The position numbers were made by a program, and so were the translations under genes. Below, piece by piece: positions 8,075 to 18,440 of a DNA stretch of 64,000 nt. The stretch is from positions 1,951,372-2,015,371 of the forward strand of contig NZ_FTPP01000001.1 in the NCBI RefSeq assembly GCF_900156345.1. The letters are read 5' to 3'. The notes below the pieces were generated by a model. It was not told the DNA's origin and did not search any database. It was given only the letters and a program-made list of their open reading frames with translations. Position 1 is the stretch's first letter. Every line of letters begins with the position of its first letter. This DNA comes from Pontibacter indicus (GTDB lineage Bacteria > Bacteroidota > Bacteroidia > Cytophagales > Hymenobacteraceae).

Positions 8075-8680
8075 CTATTGTTGCTTCCTTGCCGCCAGGG
8101 CTGCTGCTTTGGCAGCGGCCATTTCCTCCTGTTGTTTGGCCAGCAGCTGTTTCTTCTCATCGGCCTGCTCCGGCGTCAGGTCTGTGAAGTGGTAGATCAT
8201 GTTTTTGATATCCACTTCAGCAAAATCGTACACGGGCGTCATGGTCAGGCAGTCGGTTGGGCAGACGGTGGTGCAGAGGCCGCAGTAGCAGCACTTGGCC
8301 ATGTCGATGTCGAATACAGGCGCGTAAAGGCGCTTTTTGGTGCCGTCGGAAGTCATGCCAATGTCTTCGGTCGCCTTCACTGACTCGATGGTGATGCAGT
8401 TCACCGGGCAGATTTTGGCGCAGAGGTCACACACAATGCAATCGTCGATTTCGTTGTGCAGCCGGTAGCGGCCGTTTTCCGGAACAGGTATAGCCTCATA
8501 CGGATACGTTAGCGTTACCAGACCCTCAGGCTGCTTGAAGTAGTCACCGTCCATCACCGGCACTGGGGCACGTCTTTTATCTGCATTCCGGAAATGCCGC
8601 CAGGTCAGCCACAAGCCACTCAGCAGCGACTTGGTCACTTCCCAAAAACCAGTTTTATGTGTTACGGACGATCTTTCCAT
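8075..8680 (-). CDS. nuoI: NADH-quinone oxidoreductase subunit I (2x[4Fe-4S])
   Basis: This 201-residue ferredoxin-like subunit carries clusters N6a and N6b, the last electron relay before quinone. Two cysteine motifs are visible: CIVCDLCAKICPVNC near residues 81-95 and CCYCGLCTTVCPTDC near 130-144. The C-terminal tail, with KKQLLAKQQEEMAAAKAAA, is a low-complexity helix longer than in E. coli. It lies in a nuoHIJK block that lacks the other complex I genes. Confidence 0.94.
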   Translation of the reverse strand: MERSSVTHKTGFWEVTKSLLSGLWLTWRHFRNADKRRAPVPVMDGDYFKQPEGLVTLTYPYEAIPVPENGRYRLHNEIDDCIVCDLCAKICPVNCITIESVKATEDIGMTSDGTKKRLYAPVFDIDMAKCCYCGLCTTVCPTDCLTMTPVYDFAEVDIKNMIYHFTDLTPEQADEKKQLLAKQQEEMAAAKAAALAARKQQ

Positions 8681-8864
8681 ACCTTGTTAAATGGGCTCAG
8701 CTGAATTCAGGCCTCCCCAGGAAATTAATACGATCTATACTTGGGCTGTCGAAGCGAGATCAACATCTACTCAATAACAGCTCGATCCCTTGAACCCAAA
8801 CTCTCTAAACCGAAAACTCTTAATTACTATACGATCCTAATCCTAAACTCTCCAACTCCTACAC

Positions 8865-9968
8865 TTATACCATCAGCAGCCGCCAGATTCCTGCCAGCAG
8901 CACAAGGCCTAATGCTACAGGTGTGAGCACTTTCCAGCAGAGGTGCATCAGTTGGTCTACGCGCAGGCGCGGATAGGTCCAGCGGATCTGCAGTTGCAGA
9001 AACAGCAGCACAAAAGTTTTGCTCAATAGCCAGAAGCTGCCCCACAGAATGCCGGACAGCTCTCCTATCGTGCCGGTTGTCCAGTTGGCAAATTTCAGCG
9101 TGGTCAGGTTTGGCAGTGGCGTGTTCCAACTTCCCAGAAACAGGATTACAGCCACCAGGCTCACCAGCACCATCATGCTGTACTCTGCCAGAAACAAGAT
9201 AGCGAACCGGAAACCCGAGTACTCCACATGAAAACCCGCTACCAGTTCCGACTCGGCTTCCGGTATATCAAACGGCGCCCGGTTGCTCTCGGCCAGCGAT
9301 GCGATGAAATAGATCACAAAAGCGACCAGCAGAAGTGGTGCGCGGAAGATATTCCAGGTCGTAATTCCGCCGATGTTCGTGGTGTTTATACCCAGGGCCT
9401 CGATGCCGAAAAGCCAGTTCGTTTCAAACTCAAGCCCGGGGAAGCGATTCAGCAGAACACCTTGCTGGTAGCTGATCTCCTGAAAGTCAAGCGACTGGCA
9501 GATCATCACAACAGAAAGGATGGCCAGGCCGGCCGGTATTTCATAGGAAACAATCTGGGCCACAGAGCGCATGGCGCCCAGCATCGCGTACTTGTTGTTA
9601 GAGCCCCAGCCCGCCATCAACAAGCCCACCACATCCAGCGAGATGATGGCAAGCAGGTAAAACACGCCAATGCCGATGCCGGCAGGTATAAGATCCGGGG
9701 TAAAAGGTATAACAGCAAAGCCCGCGAAAACGGCGGCAAAGATGAGAATAGGTGCCAGCTTGAACAGCTTCTTATCAGCGGCGGCCGGCACAATGTCTTC
9801 TTTCTGCAACAGCTTGAGCACGTCCAGCACTGATTGCAACGAGCCGTACGGACCGGCCTCGGTTGGCCCCATGCGGTCCTGCATAAAGGCTGCCACTTTG
9901 CGCTCTGCATACGCCAGCACGATGACGATCCCCAGCAAAAGCATAAGTGTCAGCAGAAAGGCGAGCAT
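8865..9968 (-). CDS. nuoH: NADH-quinone oxidoreductase subunit H
   Basis: This 367-residue membrane subunit of complex I forms much of the quinone chamber. Family marks are AYAERKVAAFMQDRMGP near residues 20-36 and the ESNRAPFDIPEAESELVAG loop near 225-243, which contacts quinone. About eight helices are predicted. It is the first gene of the nuoHIJK block. The map gene ends 78 bases upstream and is probably a separate unit. A 184-base spacer separates it from nuoI. Confidence 0.95.
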   Translation of the reverse strand: MLAFLLTLMLLLGIVIVLAYAERKVAAFMQDRMGPTEAGPYGSLQSVLDVLKLLQKEDIVPAAADKKLFKLAPILIFAAVFAGFAVIPFTPDLIPAGIGIGVFYLLAIISLDVVGLLMAGWGSNNKYAMLGAMRSVAQIVSYEIPAGLAILSVVMICQSLDFQEISYQQGVLLNRFPGLEFETNWLFGIEALGINTTNIGGITTWNIFRAPLLLVAFVIYFIASLAESNRAPFDIPEAESELVAGFHVEYSGFRFAILFLAEYSMMVLVSLVAVILFLGSWNTPLPNLTTLKFANWTTGTIGELSGILWGSFWLLSKTFVLLFLQLQIRWTYPRLRVDQLMHLCWKVLTPVALGLVLLAGIWRLLMV

Positions 9969-10046
9969 AAGAGGTCAGGGTTTAAAAGACGGGCAAAGGT
10001 AGTTCTTAATGCGCTAATCTGCTAATAGGTATAGCACATGGCTTTT

Positions 10047-10805
10047 TCAAATACCATTGGCGGCTGTCAGGATGATCGGTTCTCCGTCCGTGATCAGGAT
10101 AGTGTGTTCGTGCTGTGCCACGAAAGCCCCCGGATCGGCCAGGAGTGTCCAGCCGTCTTCCTGCTCCTGCACATAGTTTCCTTTCGTGGAGATGAAGGTT
10201 TCTACTGCCACCACGGTGTTTTTGCGGAACCTCCGGGTCTCGTGTTTGTCATAGAAACACGGGATTTCGTGGGGCTCTTCGTGCAGGCTGCGTCCCACCC
10301 CATGGCCGACAAGATTTTTGATCACTTTGAAGCCATTTTTCTTTGCTTCCGTCTCGATGATGCGCCCGATTTCAGCAATCTTCTTTCCGCCTTTTATTTC
10401 CCTCAGGGCTTTGTGCAGTGCCATAACAGATGTTTCAACCAGCTTATTCAGGCCTTGGATATCCTCACCCAATATAAAAGAGCCGCCGTTGTCCGCATAA
10501 TAGCCGTTGAGTTCGGCCGACACATCAATATTCACCAGATCGCCTTCCTTCAGCACAGTCTTGTCAGAAGGTATACCGTGGGCCGCTTCGTTGTTGACGC
10601 TGATGCAGGTATAGCCGGGAAAATCATAGGTGATCTTCGGTGCCGATTGCGCGTTGTAGGACTGCAAAATGCTGTAGCCAAATTCGTCCAGTTCCTTTGT
10701 GGTCATACCTGGCCGGGCGTGCTCGCGCATTTGTTTGAGGGTGAACGCCACGGCTTCACTCACTTTTTTCATCCCCTCCAGATCCTCTGCTGAGTCTATT
10801 GACAT
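10047..10805 (-). CDS. map: Methionine aminopeptidase, type I
   Basis: This 252-residue enzyme removes the initiator methionine from new proteins. The five metal ligands are visible in order: Asp in NIDVSAE, Asp in YADNGGSF, His in GHGVGRSLHE, Glu in VAVETFIS and Glu in AQHEHTI. There is no N-terminal zinc-finger extension, so it is type Ia. In many bacteria map sits by ribosomal protein genes; here it lies between nuoH and a YgiC-like ligase and is only 20 bases from that gene. The length is normal. Confidence 0.95.
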   Translation of the reverse strand: MSIDSAEDLEGMKKVSEAVAFTLKQMREHARPGMTTKELDEFGYSILQSYNAQSAPKITYDFPGYTCISVNNEAAHGIPSDKTVLKEGDLVNIDVSAELNGYYADNGGSFILGEDIQGLNKLVETSVMALHKALREIKGGKKIAEIGRIIETEAKKNGFKVIKNLVGHGVGRSLHEEPHEIPCFYDKHETRRFRKNTVVAVETFISTKGNYVQEQEDGWTLLADPGAFVAQHEHTILITDGEPIILTAANGI

Positions 10806-10825
10806 AGCTATACCTTTTATAAATT

Positions 10826-12013
10826 TTACCCTTCCACCAAGTGCGGCACAAACTGCGACAAGTTGGTGATAATGCCTTTTTCGCGGCGAAAACCGATGGC
10901 TGCCCCCTCGCCTGACCAGAATACGCCGGCTTGGTACTGGTAGCCTTTGCTATCCTCGGGCAGTTCGCACCAGCGCTGGTACACCTGCTGCTGCTGATCG
11001 TATTCGCCGCGCACTTTTGTCACGTGCCCACGGTCCACCACTTCTACACTCTGCCCCTCGCGACCGAAGTAGGGCTTCTTGATGTATTTCCCCGTCAGCG
11101 GCTCGATATCGGCCTCCAGCAAAAGCGGGTGGTACGGGAACGCTTTCCAAAGCCAGGCCAGCATCCCTTTGCTTTGAAACAACAAGGTATAGGCAGGGTT
11201 GGCAATCGTGACGGTGCGGGAGCGGGCAAGCAAGGTCAGGGTTTTCAGAAGCTCGGGCTCTTCCCAGGCAATCTGCTCCCAGGGCAGGAGTTTGAAGAAG
11301 AACGGGAACTGGCGCCACTGGCCCGCCTCTACCTGCGCCCACACGCCTTTCTCCTCGCCTTCCGATGTAAAGGTCACGTCCTCGATCGGGCACAGATGCG
11401 CCTCGAAACCGGCCTCGTTAGCAGCCTGGGTGATCACAGAGCAGTTGGCTTCGTCCTCGGCACTTGCTCCGAGGTAAGTGACCAGCAAAGCGGGCGCCAG
11501 GTCCGCGTTGCGCTCGCGCCATACCCTGAGTTGCTCTACCAGGGCTTCGTACAGACCGGAGTACTGTAGCGCGTCATTCTTCCCGGCAGCAGCCAGGCTG
11601 GCCCATTGCACCACCGCCGTTTCAGGTATAGACGTAGCCGTATCGGCATTAAACTCCAGCAATTTGGGTCCGTCCGGCGTCATGGCCAGGTCAAAACGTC
11701 CGTACAGGTGCACCTGCCGCTCGTCGTTCCAGGACAGGCGCACCAGTTGCCACAGGTTTTCAGGTATACCCAACACGTTGAGGAAAGCGTCCGGAAGATC
11801 TTTCGGGATGGCTTGCTCCATCATGGTGTAGAGCGAACTGGCGGCATCAAGCAACTCTTCGGCCTCGTCTTCGGTGATCACTACTGCCTCGCCGGGCACG
11901 TAATTGGCGCAACCGTCTTCCACGCACCACTCCCAGCCCAGTCCGCGCACGGCCTTCTCTACATCGCCTGTGTGGGGTTTTATCTGTATGCTCGTCTTCT
12001 GGTTTTCTAACAT
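10826..12013 (-). CDS. Glutathionylspermidine synthase-like ATP-grasp protein (YgiC type)
   Basis: This protein of about 395 residues belongs to the ATP-grasp family of the C-terminal half of E. coli GspS, and its length is like YgiC/YjfC (386). Recognisable elements are GRFDLAM near 131, LLEFNADTATSIPE near 143, FKLLPWEQ near 270 and IKKPYFGREGQSV near 339. It probably ligates an amine or peptide, but the substrate is unknown. The frame stays open to a TTG at 12094, adding 27 residues unlike the family, so the ATG at 12013 is preferred. The next gene upstream resembles YgiB, the partner of YgiC in enterobacteria, so a conserved two-gene module is likely. Confidence 0.85.
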   Translation of the reverse strand: MLENQKTSIQIKPHTGDVEKAVRGLGWEWCVEDGCANYVPGEAVVITEDEAEELLDAASSLYTMMEQAIPKDLPDAFLNVLGIPENLWQLVRLSWNDERQVHLYGRFDLAMTPDGPKLLEFNADTATSIPETAVVQWASLAAAGKNDALQYSGLYEALVEQLRVWRERNADLAPALLVTYLGASAEDEANCSVITQAANEAGFEAHLCPIEDVTFTSEGEEKGVWAQVEAGQWRQFPFFFKLLPWEQIAWEEPELLKTLTLLARSRTVTIANPAYTLLFQSKGMLAWLWKAFPYHPLLLEADIEPLTGKYIKKPYFGREGQSVEVVDRGHVTKVRGEYDQQQQVYQRWCELPEDSKGYQYQAGVFWSGEGAAIGFRREKGIITNLSQFVPHLVEG

Positions 12014-12174
12014 GAAATGCTTTGATCTAAAAGAATGAATCGCAAAGGTAGACATCAGCAAAAGCACAGCGGCTCCTGCTGACGCCTTCGACAAGGTATA
12101 ACCCTGTCAGTGGTACAAAGCTATACCTGAGCTATACCTGTAAGGAAAGTAAATCCCTGCCTGTTTTGGATTGA

Positions 12175-12726
12175 CTAGGCTCCCGCTCCGCTGCTGCGTC
12201 CGCGGAAGTAGCCGCTCTGGCCCGTGCGTGGTGCCGTAGCCTGCTGACGATACGTCTGCACGTTCTGGCGCCAGGCCGCCGTATTGTTCATCACGCCGGG
12301 GTTGGCGTAGTAAGCAGGCCTCGGTGACATCATGCGACCGGCCATGTAGCCCATGGCACTCCACCACAGTACATTACTCAAACCGAAACCGCCCTGATTG
12401 AGCTGCTGCTGGTTGCTGGCCAGGTCGCGCATCTGGTTTTCGAGCGCCAGGCCCTGCAGCGTGTCGACACGGCCGTCGTTGTACTTCAGGATGGCCATGC
12501 TGTGGCCGGGCGCCGTGGTGCGCTCGTCGGTGATCTTCCACTCGTCCGGCGCTTCTTCGGTCAGTTCTGTTATCACACCGTCTGGTGCCGGAACTTCTGT
12601 GCCTGCGGTTCTCTCGTCAGTTTGCTGCGTGTTCGGATCGCAGCTGGTCAAGCCCATGGTAGCAGCAGCCGCCACGATAAAGGCGTTGCGCTTAAAATCC
12701 CCGATGGTCAAATATCGCTTTTTCAT
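12175..12726 (-). CDS. YgiB-like putative lipoprotein
   Basis: This 183-residue protein has a lysine-rich start, a hydrophobic stretch and a lipobox-like LTSC near residues 26-29, so it is probably membrane-anchored. The middle is acidic and Thr-rich. The segment LWWSAMGYMAGRMMSPRPAYY (read as two parts around residue 125) resembles the Trp/Met/Gly patch of enterobacterial YgiB (DUF1190), and the Gly/Ser/Arg-rich tail also fits. It lies directly upstream of the YgiC-like ligase on the same strand, the same order as ygiB-ygiC. The function is unknown; the similarity is by pattern only. Confidence 0.7.
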   Translation of the reverse strand: MKKRYLTIGDFKRNAFIVAAAATMGLTSCDPNTQQTDERTAGTEVPAPDGVITELTEEAPDEWKITDERTTAPGHSMAILKYNDGRVDTLQGLALENQMRDLASNQQQLNQGGFGLSNVLWWSAMGYMAGRMMSPRPAYYANPGVMNNTAAWRQNVQTYRQQATAPRTGQSGYFRGRSSGAGA

Positions 12727-13063
12727 AAGTCTTTTCGGTTGCAGTTTAAAGGTACGCTTTTTTACGGGATTTTGGCAGGTATGGGGCTTCAGATTGCCGG
12801 CCGAATGGCTGAAAGGTTAAATTGTTGGATGGTTAAATTTTTTCATGATAGGTGTACGGTCGGCCTGCCCCTCCGAGGAGCGTTTTTCCTGCACGGGTCG
12901 AATAGGTGTACAGTTTACACGATTACCGGTGCACGTTTGGACAGGTCGCGACCTGCGCCTACCAAGGGAAAGGCCATGCTGCGTAGCACCACGACGTTAT
13001 ACTACAACGTCGTCACCAACTTTCTAACTTTATACCTTTCTAACTTCCAAACCCTCAAAATTC
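12727..13063. other. Intergenic region with short repeats, no gene seen
   Basis: These 337 bases hold a direct repeat ATAGGTGTAC (12848-12857 and 12902-12911), a perfect 14-bp palindrome CAGGTCGCGACCTG (12942-12955) and a hairpin ACGACGTT/AACGTCGT (12991-13013). Frames crossing it have poor codon use and no family resemblance. The repeats may be binding sites for the ygiB-like gene, whose start is at the left edge. Confidence 0.45.
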
Positions 13064-13879
13064 CTACTCCCATAGCGGATAATGCTCCAAGTGTACTTTT
13101 CGCTTGAAGAAGATGCGGGTGCTTTCTTCGAACGAGCGGGTGAAATCCGACACATAAAAGGCATGGTCGCCCTGCAGCTCAGCAGACAGCAGGTTGTTGG
13201 CTTCCAGGAACGTGCGCACGTGCTTTGCCACGATCTGGCTGGCGTCCAGCACATCCACTCTGCCCTGGTAGTAGTTCTCGATCTGTTTCTTGATAAGCGG
13301 ATAGTGCGTGCAGCCCAGGATCAGAGCCTCTATACCTTGCAGCTCCGGCGCCGACAGGTAGGCGTGGATCACATTCTCAGAGATGGAGTCATTGAAAAAG
13401 CCCTCCTCGATCATGGCGGCGAGCAGTGGCGTGGCATGCGACCTCAAGGTGATATCGAGATCCAGCTCGTCCACTTTTTTAAGGTATACGTTCGAGTTGA
13501 CAGTCTGCTTGGTACCGATAAGTCCGATGGTCTTGCCCGCGTAGGTTTTGCCGATGTGCTCCACCACAGGGTCTATCACATTGAGCACGCGCGCCTTGCT
13601 GCCCACGTACTCCTTCACAAGTTCGTAGGCCGCTGCCGAGGCCGAGTTACAGGCAATCAGAATCACTTTGCAGTGCTGGCGAAGCAACAGATCACAGATT
13701 TTAACAGCATAGGCCTGTATGGCGGCAGTTGACTTGTCGCCGTAGGGTAAATGGGCTGTGTCGCCAAAGTATACCAGCCGTTCCTGCGGCAGCTCCTTTA
13801 CAATTGCCTGGGCAACGGTGAGTCCACCAATACCACTATCAAAAACCCCGATCGGGGATGTATTTTTCTTGTCTCCCAT
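13064..13879 (-). CDS. murI: Glutamate racemase
   Basis: This 271-residue cofactor-independent racemase supplies D-glutamate for peptidoglycan. The two catalytic cysteines are C77 (ACNSAS) and C190 (GCTHYP), and the substrate loop DSGIGGL is at 14-20. The ATG at 13879 gives the normal N terminus. It is a single-gene unit, divergent from the RDD protein gene. The length and all motifs are normal. Confidence 0.95.
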   Translation of the reverse strand: MGDKKNTSPIGVFDSGIGGLTVAQAIVKELPQERLVYFGDTAHLPYGDKSTAAIQAYAVKICDLLLRQHCKVILIACNSASAAAYELVKEYVGSKARVLNVIDPVVEHIGKTYAGKTIGLIGTKQTVNSNVYLKKVDELDLDITLRSHATPLLAAMIEEGFFNDSISENVIHAYLSAPELQGIEALILGCTHYPLIKKQIENYYQGRVDVLDASQIVAKHVRTFLEANNLLSAELQGDHAFYVSDFTRSFEESTRIFFKRKVHLEHYPLWE

Positions 13880-14187
13880 ACGGCGCTAAGTTAGGCGAAA
13901 GCAGGCAAAATAAGATGTTCACCATCATTTTAAGATCATTCACTTATTATCTGTTTCCAGATGGATTTTTCAGGCTTATAATTGAGTTAGGATTCAGATT
14001 AAGAACTCAAAAAAATATTAAATATTATTTTTACAATATATTTTGTAATTAAATTTTACCTTCTTATATTTAACTACTTCATTTGAAGAATATTGCTGAT
14101 TTTCAGGCAGCAGCTGTATTTGACACTACGTTGGCTTTATCAACAGAGCGGGTAAAGCAGATTCATCCACCTCCTAGCACGGCCCTT

Positions 14188-14715
14188 ATGTCTACAGCTA
14201 TCACAAACTCCGCATTCATCATGTCGCCCGCTTCACCGGTGGTGAAACGCGCTCCCCTGTATGGTGGTTTTATCAGCCGCTTCGTGGCGTTCCTCATCGA
14301 TACGACCATCCTCGTGTTCTGGTATTCGATCATACTATACTCCATGGCCGAGTATTCGCTGCAATTCAACACCTGGAAGCAGGTCGTGTACGACGGCGGC
14401 ATCAGCATGCTGGAGTTTGAAGCGGTTATGCAGCTGTTCTTCTATAGCCTTTACTTTCCGGTGCTGCACTGGCTGTACTATACCTTGCTGGAAGCCTCGC
14501 CCAAGCAGGCCACCATCGGCAAGTTTACCCTGGGTCTGAAGGTGACGGATCTGCGTGGCAAGCGCATTTCTTTTCTGCAGTCGAATGTGCGCTACTTCTC
14601 CCGCATCCTTTCAGCGCTGCCGTTGCTGCTGGGCTTTGTGCTCATCATATTCCAGCGCCGCCGGCAGGCCCTGCACGATTACGTGGCCCGCACTGTGGTG
14701 ATGACGGACCAGTAA
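14188..14715 (+). CDS. RDD-family membrane protein
   Basis: This membrane protein of about 175 residues has the RDD pattern: an Arg and Asp in the first helix (FISRFVAFLIDTTIL) and a later conserved Asp near the end (ALHDYVARTVV). Three helices are predicted. Some RDD proteins act as Na+/H+ antiporters, but most are uncharacterised, so the function is open. The frame extends to a TTG at 14083, but the extra 35 residues look unlike the family, so the ATG at 14188 is preferred; another ATG at 14221 is possible. It has no obvious partner. Confidence 0.75.
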   Translation: MSTAITNSAFIMSPASPVVKRAPLYGGFISRFVAFLIDTTILVFWYSIILYSMAEYSLQFNTWKQVVYDGGISMLEFEAVMQLFFYSLYFPVLHWLYYTLLEASPKQATIGKFTLGLKVTDLRGKRISFLQSNVRYFSRILSALPLLLGFVLIIFQRRRQALHDYVARTVVMTDQ

Positions 14716-14790
14716 ATTGCACTATTTTCCTGCTATATATCAAACACCCTCTATCCCAAAGCGTATACTATACCTTGTAAACCAAATAGA

Positions 14791-14798
14791 AAGGAGGT
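14791..14798 (+). promoter_or_regulatory. Strong Shine-Dalgarno sequence, unusual here
   Basis: AAGGAGGT lies five bases before the ATG at 14803 (two before the ATG at 14800). Bacteroidota mRNAs rarely use such sites, and no other gene in the window has one this good. It favours the second ATG as start. Confidence 0.6.
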
Positions 14799-14802
14799 AA
14801 TG

Positions 14803-15192
14803 ATGCGTTTTATCCCAACCCGTTTTCACGGCATATTGGACTATGTATATGGTATTTTATTGATCGCAGCGCCCTGGCTCTTCGACTTTGCAGCCGGAGG
14901 TGCCGAGACGTGGGTACCTGTTGTGATCGGTGCGATGGTGCTTCTGCAGACAATCTTTACAGACTTTGAAGTGGGCCTGATAAGAAAAATCCCGATGCAG
15001 ACCCACCTGATGCTCGACTTTGGTATAGGTGTCATTCTGGCGCTCTCGCCCTGGTTGTTTGGTTTTGCAGACCGCGTGTATTCGCCACACCTGATCTTCG
15101 GTATCTTTTCGATGCTGGCCGCTTTGACCACGCACCGTACACCAAGCAGAGCTTATAAAACCAACATGGTGCACGAAGAGCCTTTGAGATAA
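14803..15192 (+). CDS. SPW-repeat small membrane protein
   Basis: This protein of about 129 residues has four hydrophobic helices arranged as two repeats, each ending in a Pro-Trp motif: APWLFDF near residue 24 and SPWLFGF near 81. That is the signature of the SPW-repeat family (PF03779), whose function is unknown. Two ATGs occur in tandem (14800 and 14803); the Shine-Dalgarno spacing favours the second. Such a strong ribosome site is foreign to this phylum and may point to horizontal transfer. A terminator follows immediately, so it is a one-gene unit. Confidence 0.8.
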   Translation: MRFIPTRFHGILDYVYGILLIAAPWLFDFAAGGAETWVPVVIGAMVLLQTIFTDFEVGLIRKIPMQTHLMLDFGIGVILALSPWLFGFADRVYSPHLIFGIFSMLAALTTHRTPSRAYKTNMVHEEPLR

Positions 15193-15215
15193 TCCACATA
15201 AATCATGTGCCAAGG

Positions 15216-15250
15216 AACAGGCTGACCTCAACAGGTCGGCCTGTTTTATT
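15216..15250 (+). terminator. Terminator after the SPW gene
   Basis: A 13-bp stem (15216-15228 with 15233-15245, one G-T pair, four-base loop) is followed by a TTTATTTTG run. Confidence 0.8.
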
Positions 15251-15277
15251 TTGCCTCTTTCATAGCGCAGAAATGCC

Positions 15278-15285
15278 TAAATTTG
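15278..15285 (+). promoter_or_regulatory. -7 box four bases before the ABC-F start codon
   Basis: TAAATTTG fits TAnnTTTG and ends four bases before the ATG at 15290. A start point about four bases downstream of the box would put +1 at or next to the ATG, so the mRNA may be leaderless. A TTTTG at 15249-15253 lies 24 bases upstream, longer than usual. Confidence 0.5.
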
Positions 15286-15289
15286 CATT

Positions 15290-17161
<1,872 letters not shown>

Positions 17162-17217
17162 GCCACGCAGCCGCTATACCTTGCAATCGCCGGAGCAAGC
17201 CTTTTGTTCCGGCCATT

Positions 17218-18357
17218 TCATTTTAACCCCCGCACCGTCACGTAGCCTTTCTCGTTGCGGGCTCCCACCTTTACGATCTCCCGCTCAAACTTGCGCGGGT
17301 TGTTAATGATGTCATAAAAACTGTCCAGGTAGCTGAGCGACTGCCGCAGCCCAGTCTTGCTCAATGGCTCGCATTGCCGGTAGACCGCATAGATCGGCGT
17401 GCGGTATGAGTTAAAGGTATTGACCGTTTCGCGGTGCACGTTTTCCGGAAAACTGTACGCTCGGTACAGGCGCTGCTTCACCGATTTTATACCTAGCTCA
17501 GGCGGCGGCACAGCGTAAGGCGCGCCTACTATACCTGCGTAGTCGAAGTCGAAGGGCACCGGAATGGACGGCGAAAGAGAGTCAGGGGCCAGCAGGTCAA
17601 TGTTGTGACGGTAGGGCACCGACCAGTCGGTGTTGCCGATCATGTACTGGAAGAGCGCCAACCGGGCCATCGCGCGCTGCTCGGTCTGGTCCATCGTGAT
17701 GTTCCTCTTTTCAGGTATGCGCTTCATGTTGGCGCGTTTGGTCAGTGTCTTGTCATCCTCAATCAGAAAGGCATAGCGCACTTTTTCTCTCCGGTCGCCG
17801 GTGCTGTCCTGGTACGTCACCTGGCACAGCCGTACCCGGTAGCTCTCTTCCGCCAGAATGTTGTATACCTTATACACCAGGTATTCCCGGAGCACATAGT
17901 CCTCCCCGATGCAGTGGGTTACCAGCTTTAATTTGTTCTGCCCCTCAAAGAGCGTACCTTTGGGCATTTCTTTCCGGATGAGGTTCAGCATAAGCGGCGG
18001 GAAACGGCAAACGTTGGCATCGCGACGGCGGTTTCCCCGCACCATCACCTTCAGCGGCACGTTCACCATAGCCCCTGTTTGGTCAGCATACGAGAGGGTG
18101 GCCGAGTGGTATTTCCTTTCATCGCCACGGTCTTTCAGCAGCCGCTGGTAATTGGCCACGAGGGTGAACTTCAGCAGTGAGTCTTCCGAAAAAAGGTCTT
18201 TCTGTTTTGCCTCCTGCCCTTCCTGGCGCGTTCCTAAACTGTAGAGATTGGCTGTGTATACCTGCGCTATACCTTGTGGCGGCAGGTATAGCAGTGCGAC
18301 CCAAACAACCAGGTATAGCCGACACCAAAAGCCATCAATAAATCGGGAAGCTGCCAT
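17218..18357 (-). CDS. Exported protein of unknown function, possibly CotH-like
   Basis: This 379-residue protein has an N-terminal hydrophobic signal (residues about 12-32). The body contains KLVTHCIGEDYVLREYLVYKVYNIL (two segments near 140-165), FLIEDDKTLTKR near 197, a segment MIGNTDWSVPYRHNI near 240-254 and PVPFDFDYAG near 267-276. The order Asn/Asp-containing helix, His-Asn, then Asp-rich loop recalls the CotH group of atypical kinases, but I cannot confirm this by eye. It is convergent with the ABC-F gene. The upstream neighbour on the same strand is a phosphodiesterase-like lipoprotein, 83 bases away. Confidence 0.75.
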   Translation of the reverse strand: MAASRFIDGFWCRLYLVVWVALLYLPPQGIAQVYTANLYSLGTRQEGQEAKQKDLFSEDSLLKFTLVANYQRLLKDRGDERKYHSATLSYADQTGAMVNVPLKVMVRGNRRRDANVCRFPPLMLNLIRKEMPKGTLFEGQNKLKLVTHCIGEDYVLREYLVYKVYNILAEESYRVRLCQVTYQDSTGDRREKVRYAFLIEDDKTLTKRANMKRIPEKRNITMDQTEQRAMARLALFQYMIGNTDWSVPYRHNIDLLAPDSLSPSIPVPFDFDYAGIVGAPYAVPPPELGIKSVKQRLYRAYSFPENVHRETVNTFNSYRTPIYAVYRQCEPLSKTGLRQSLSYLDSFYDIINNPRKFEREIVKVGARNEKGYVTVRGLK

Positions 18358-18440
18358 AGGACAGGATAATAAACGATGCAGCCCGTATCAACACAAATCA
18401 GATGTAAGCTATACCTCGAAAGCTCAACTCAGGTATGGCA

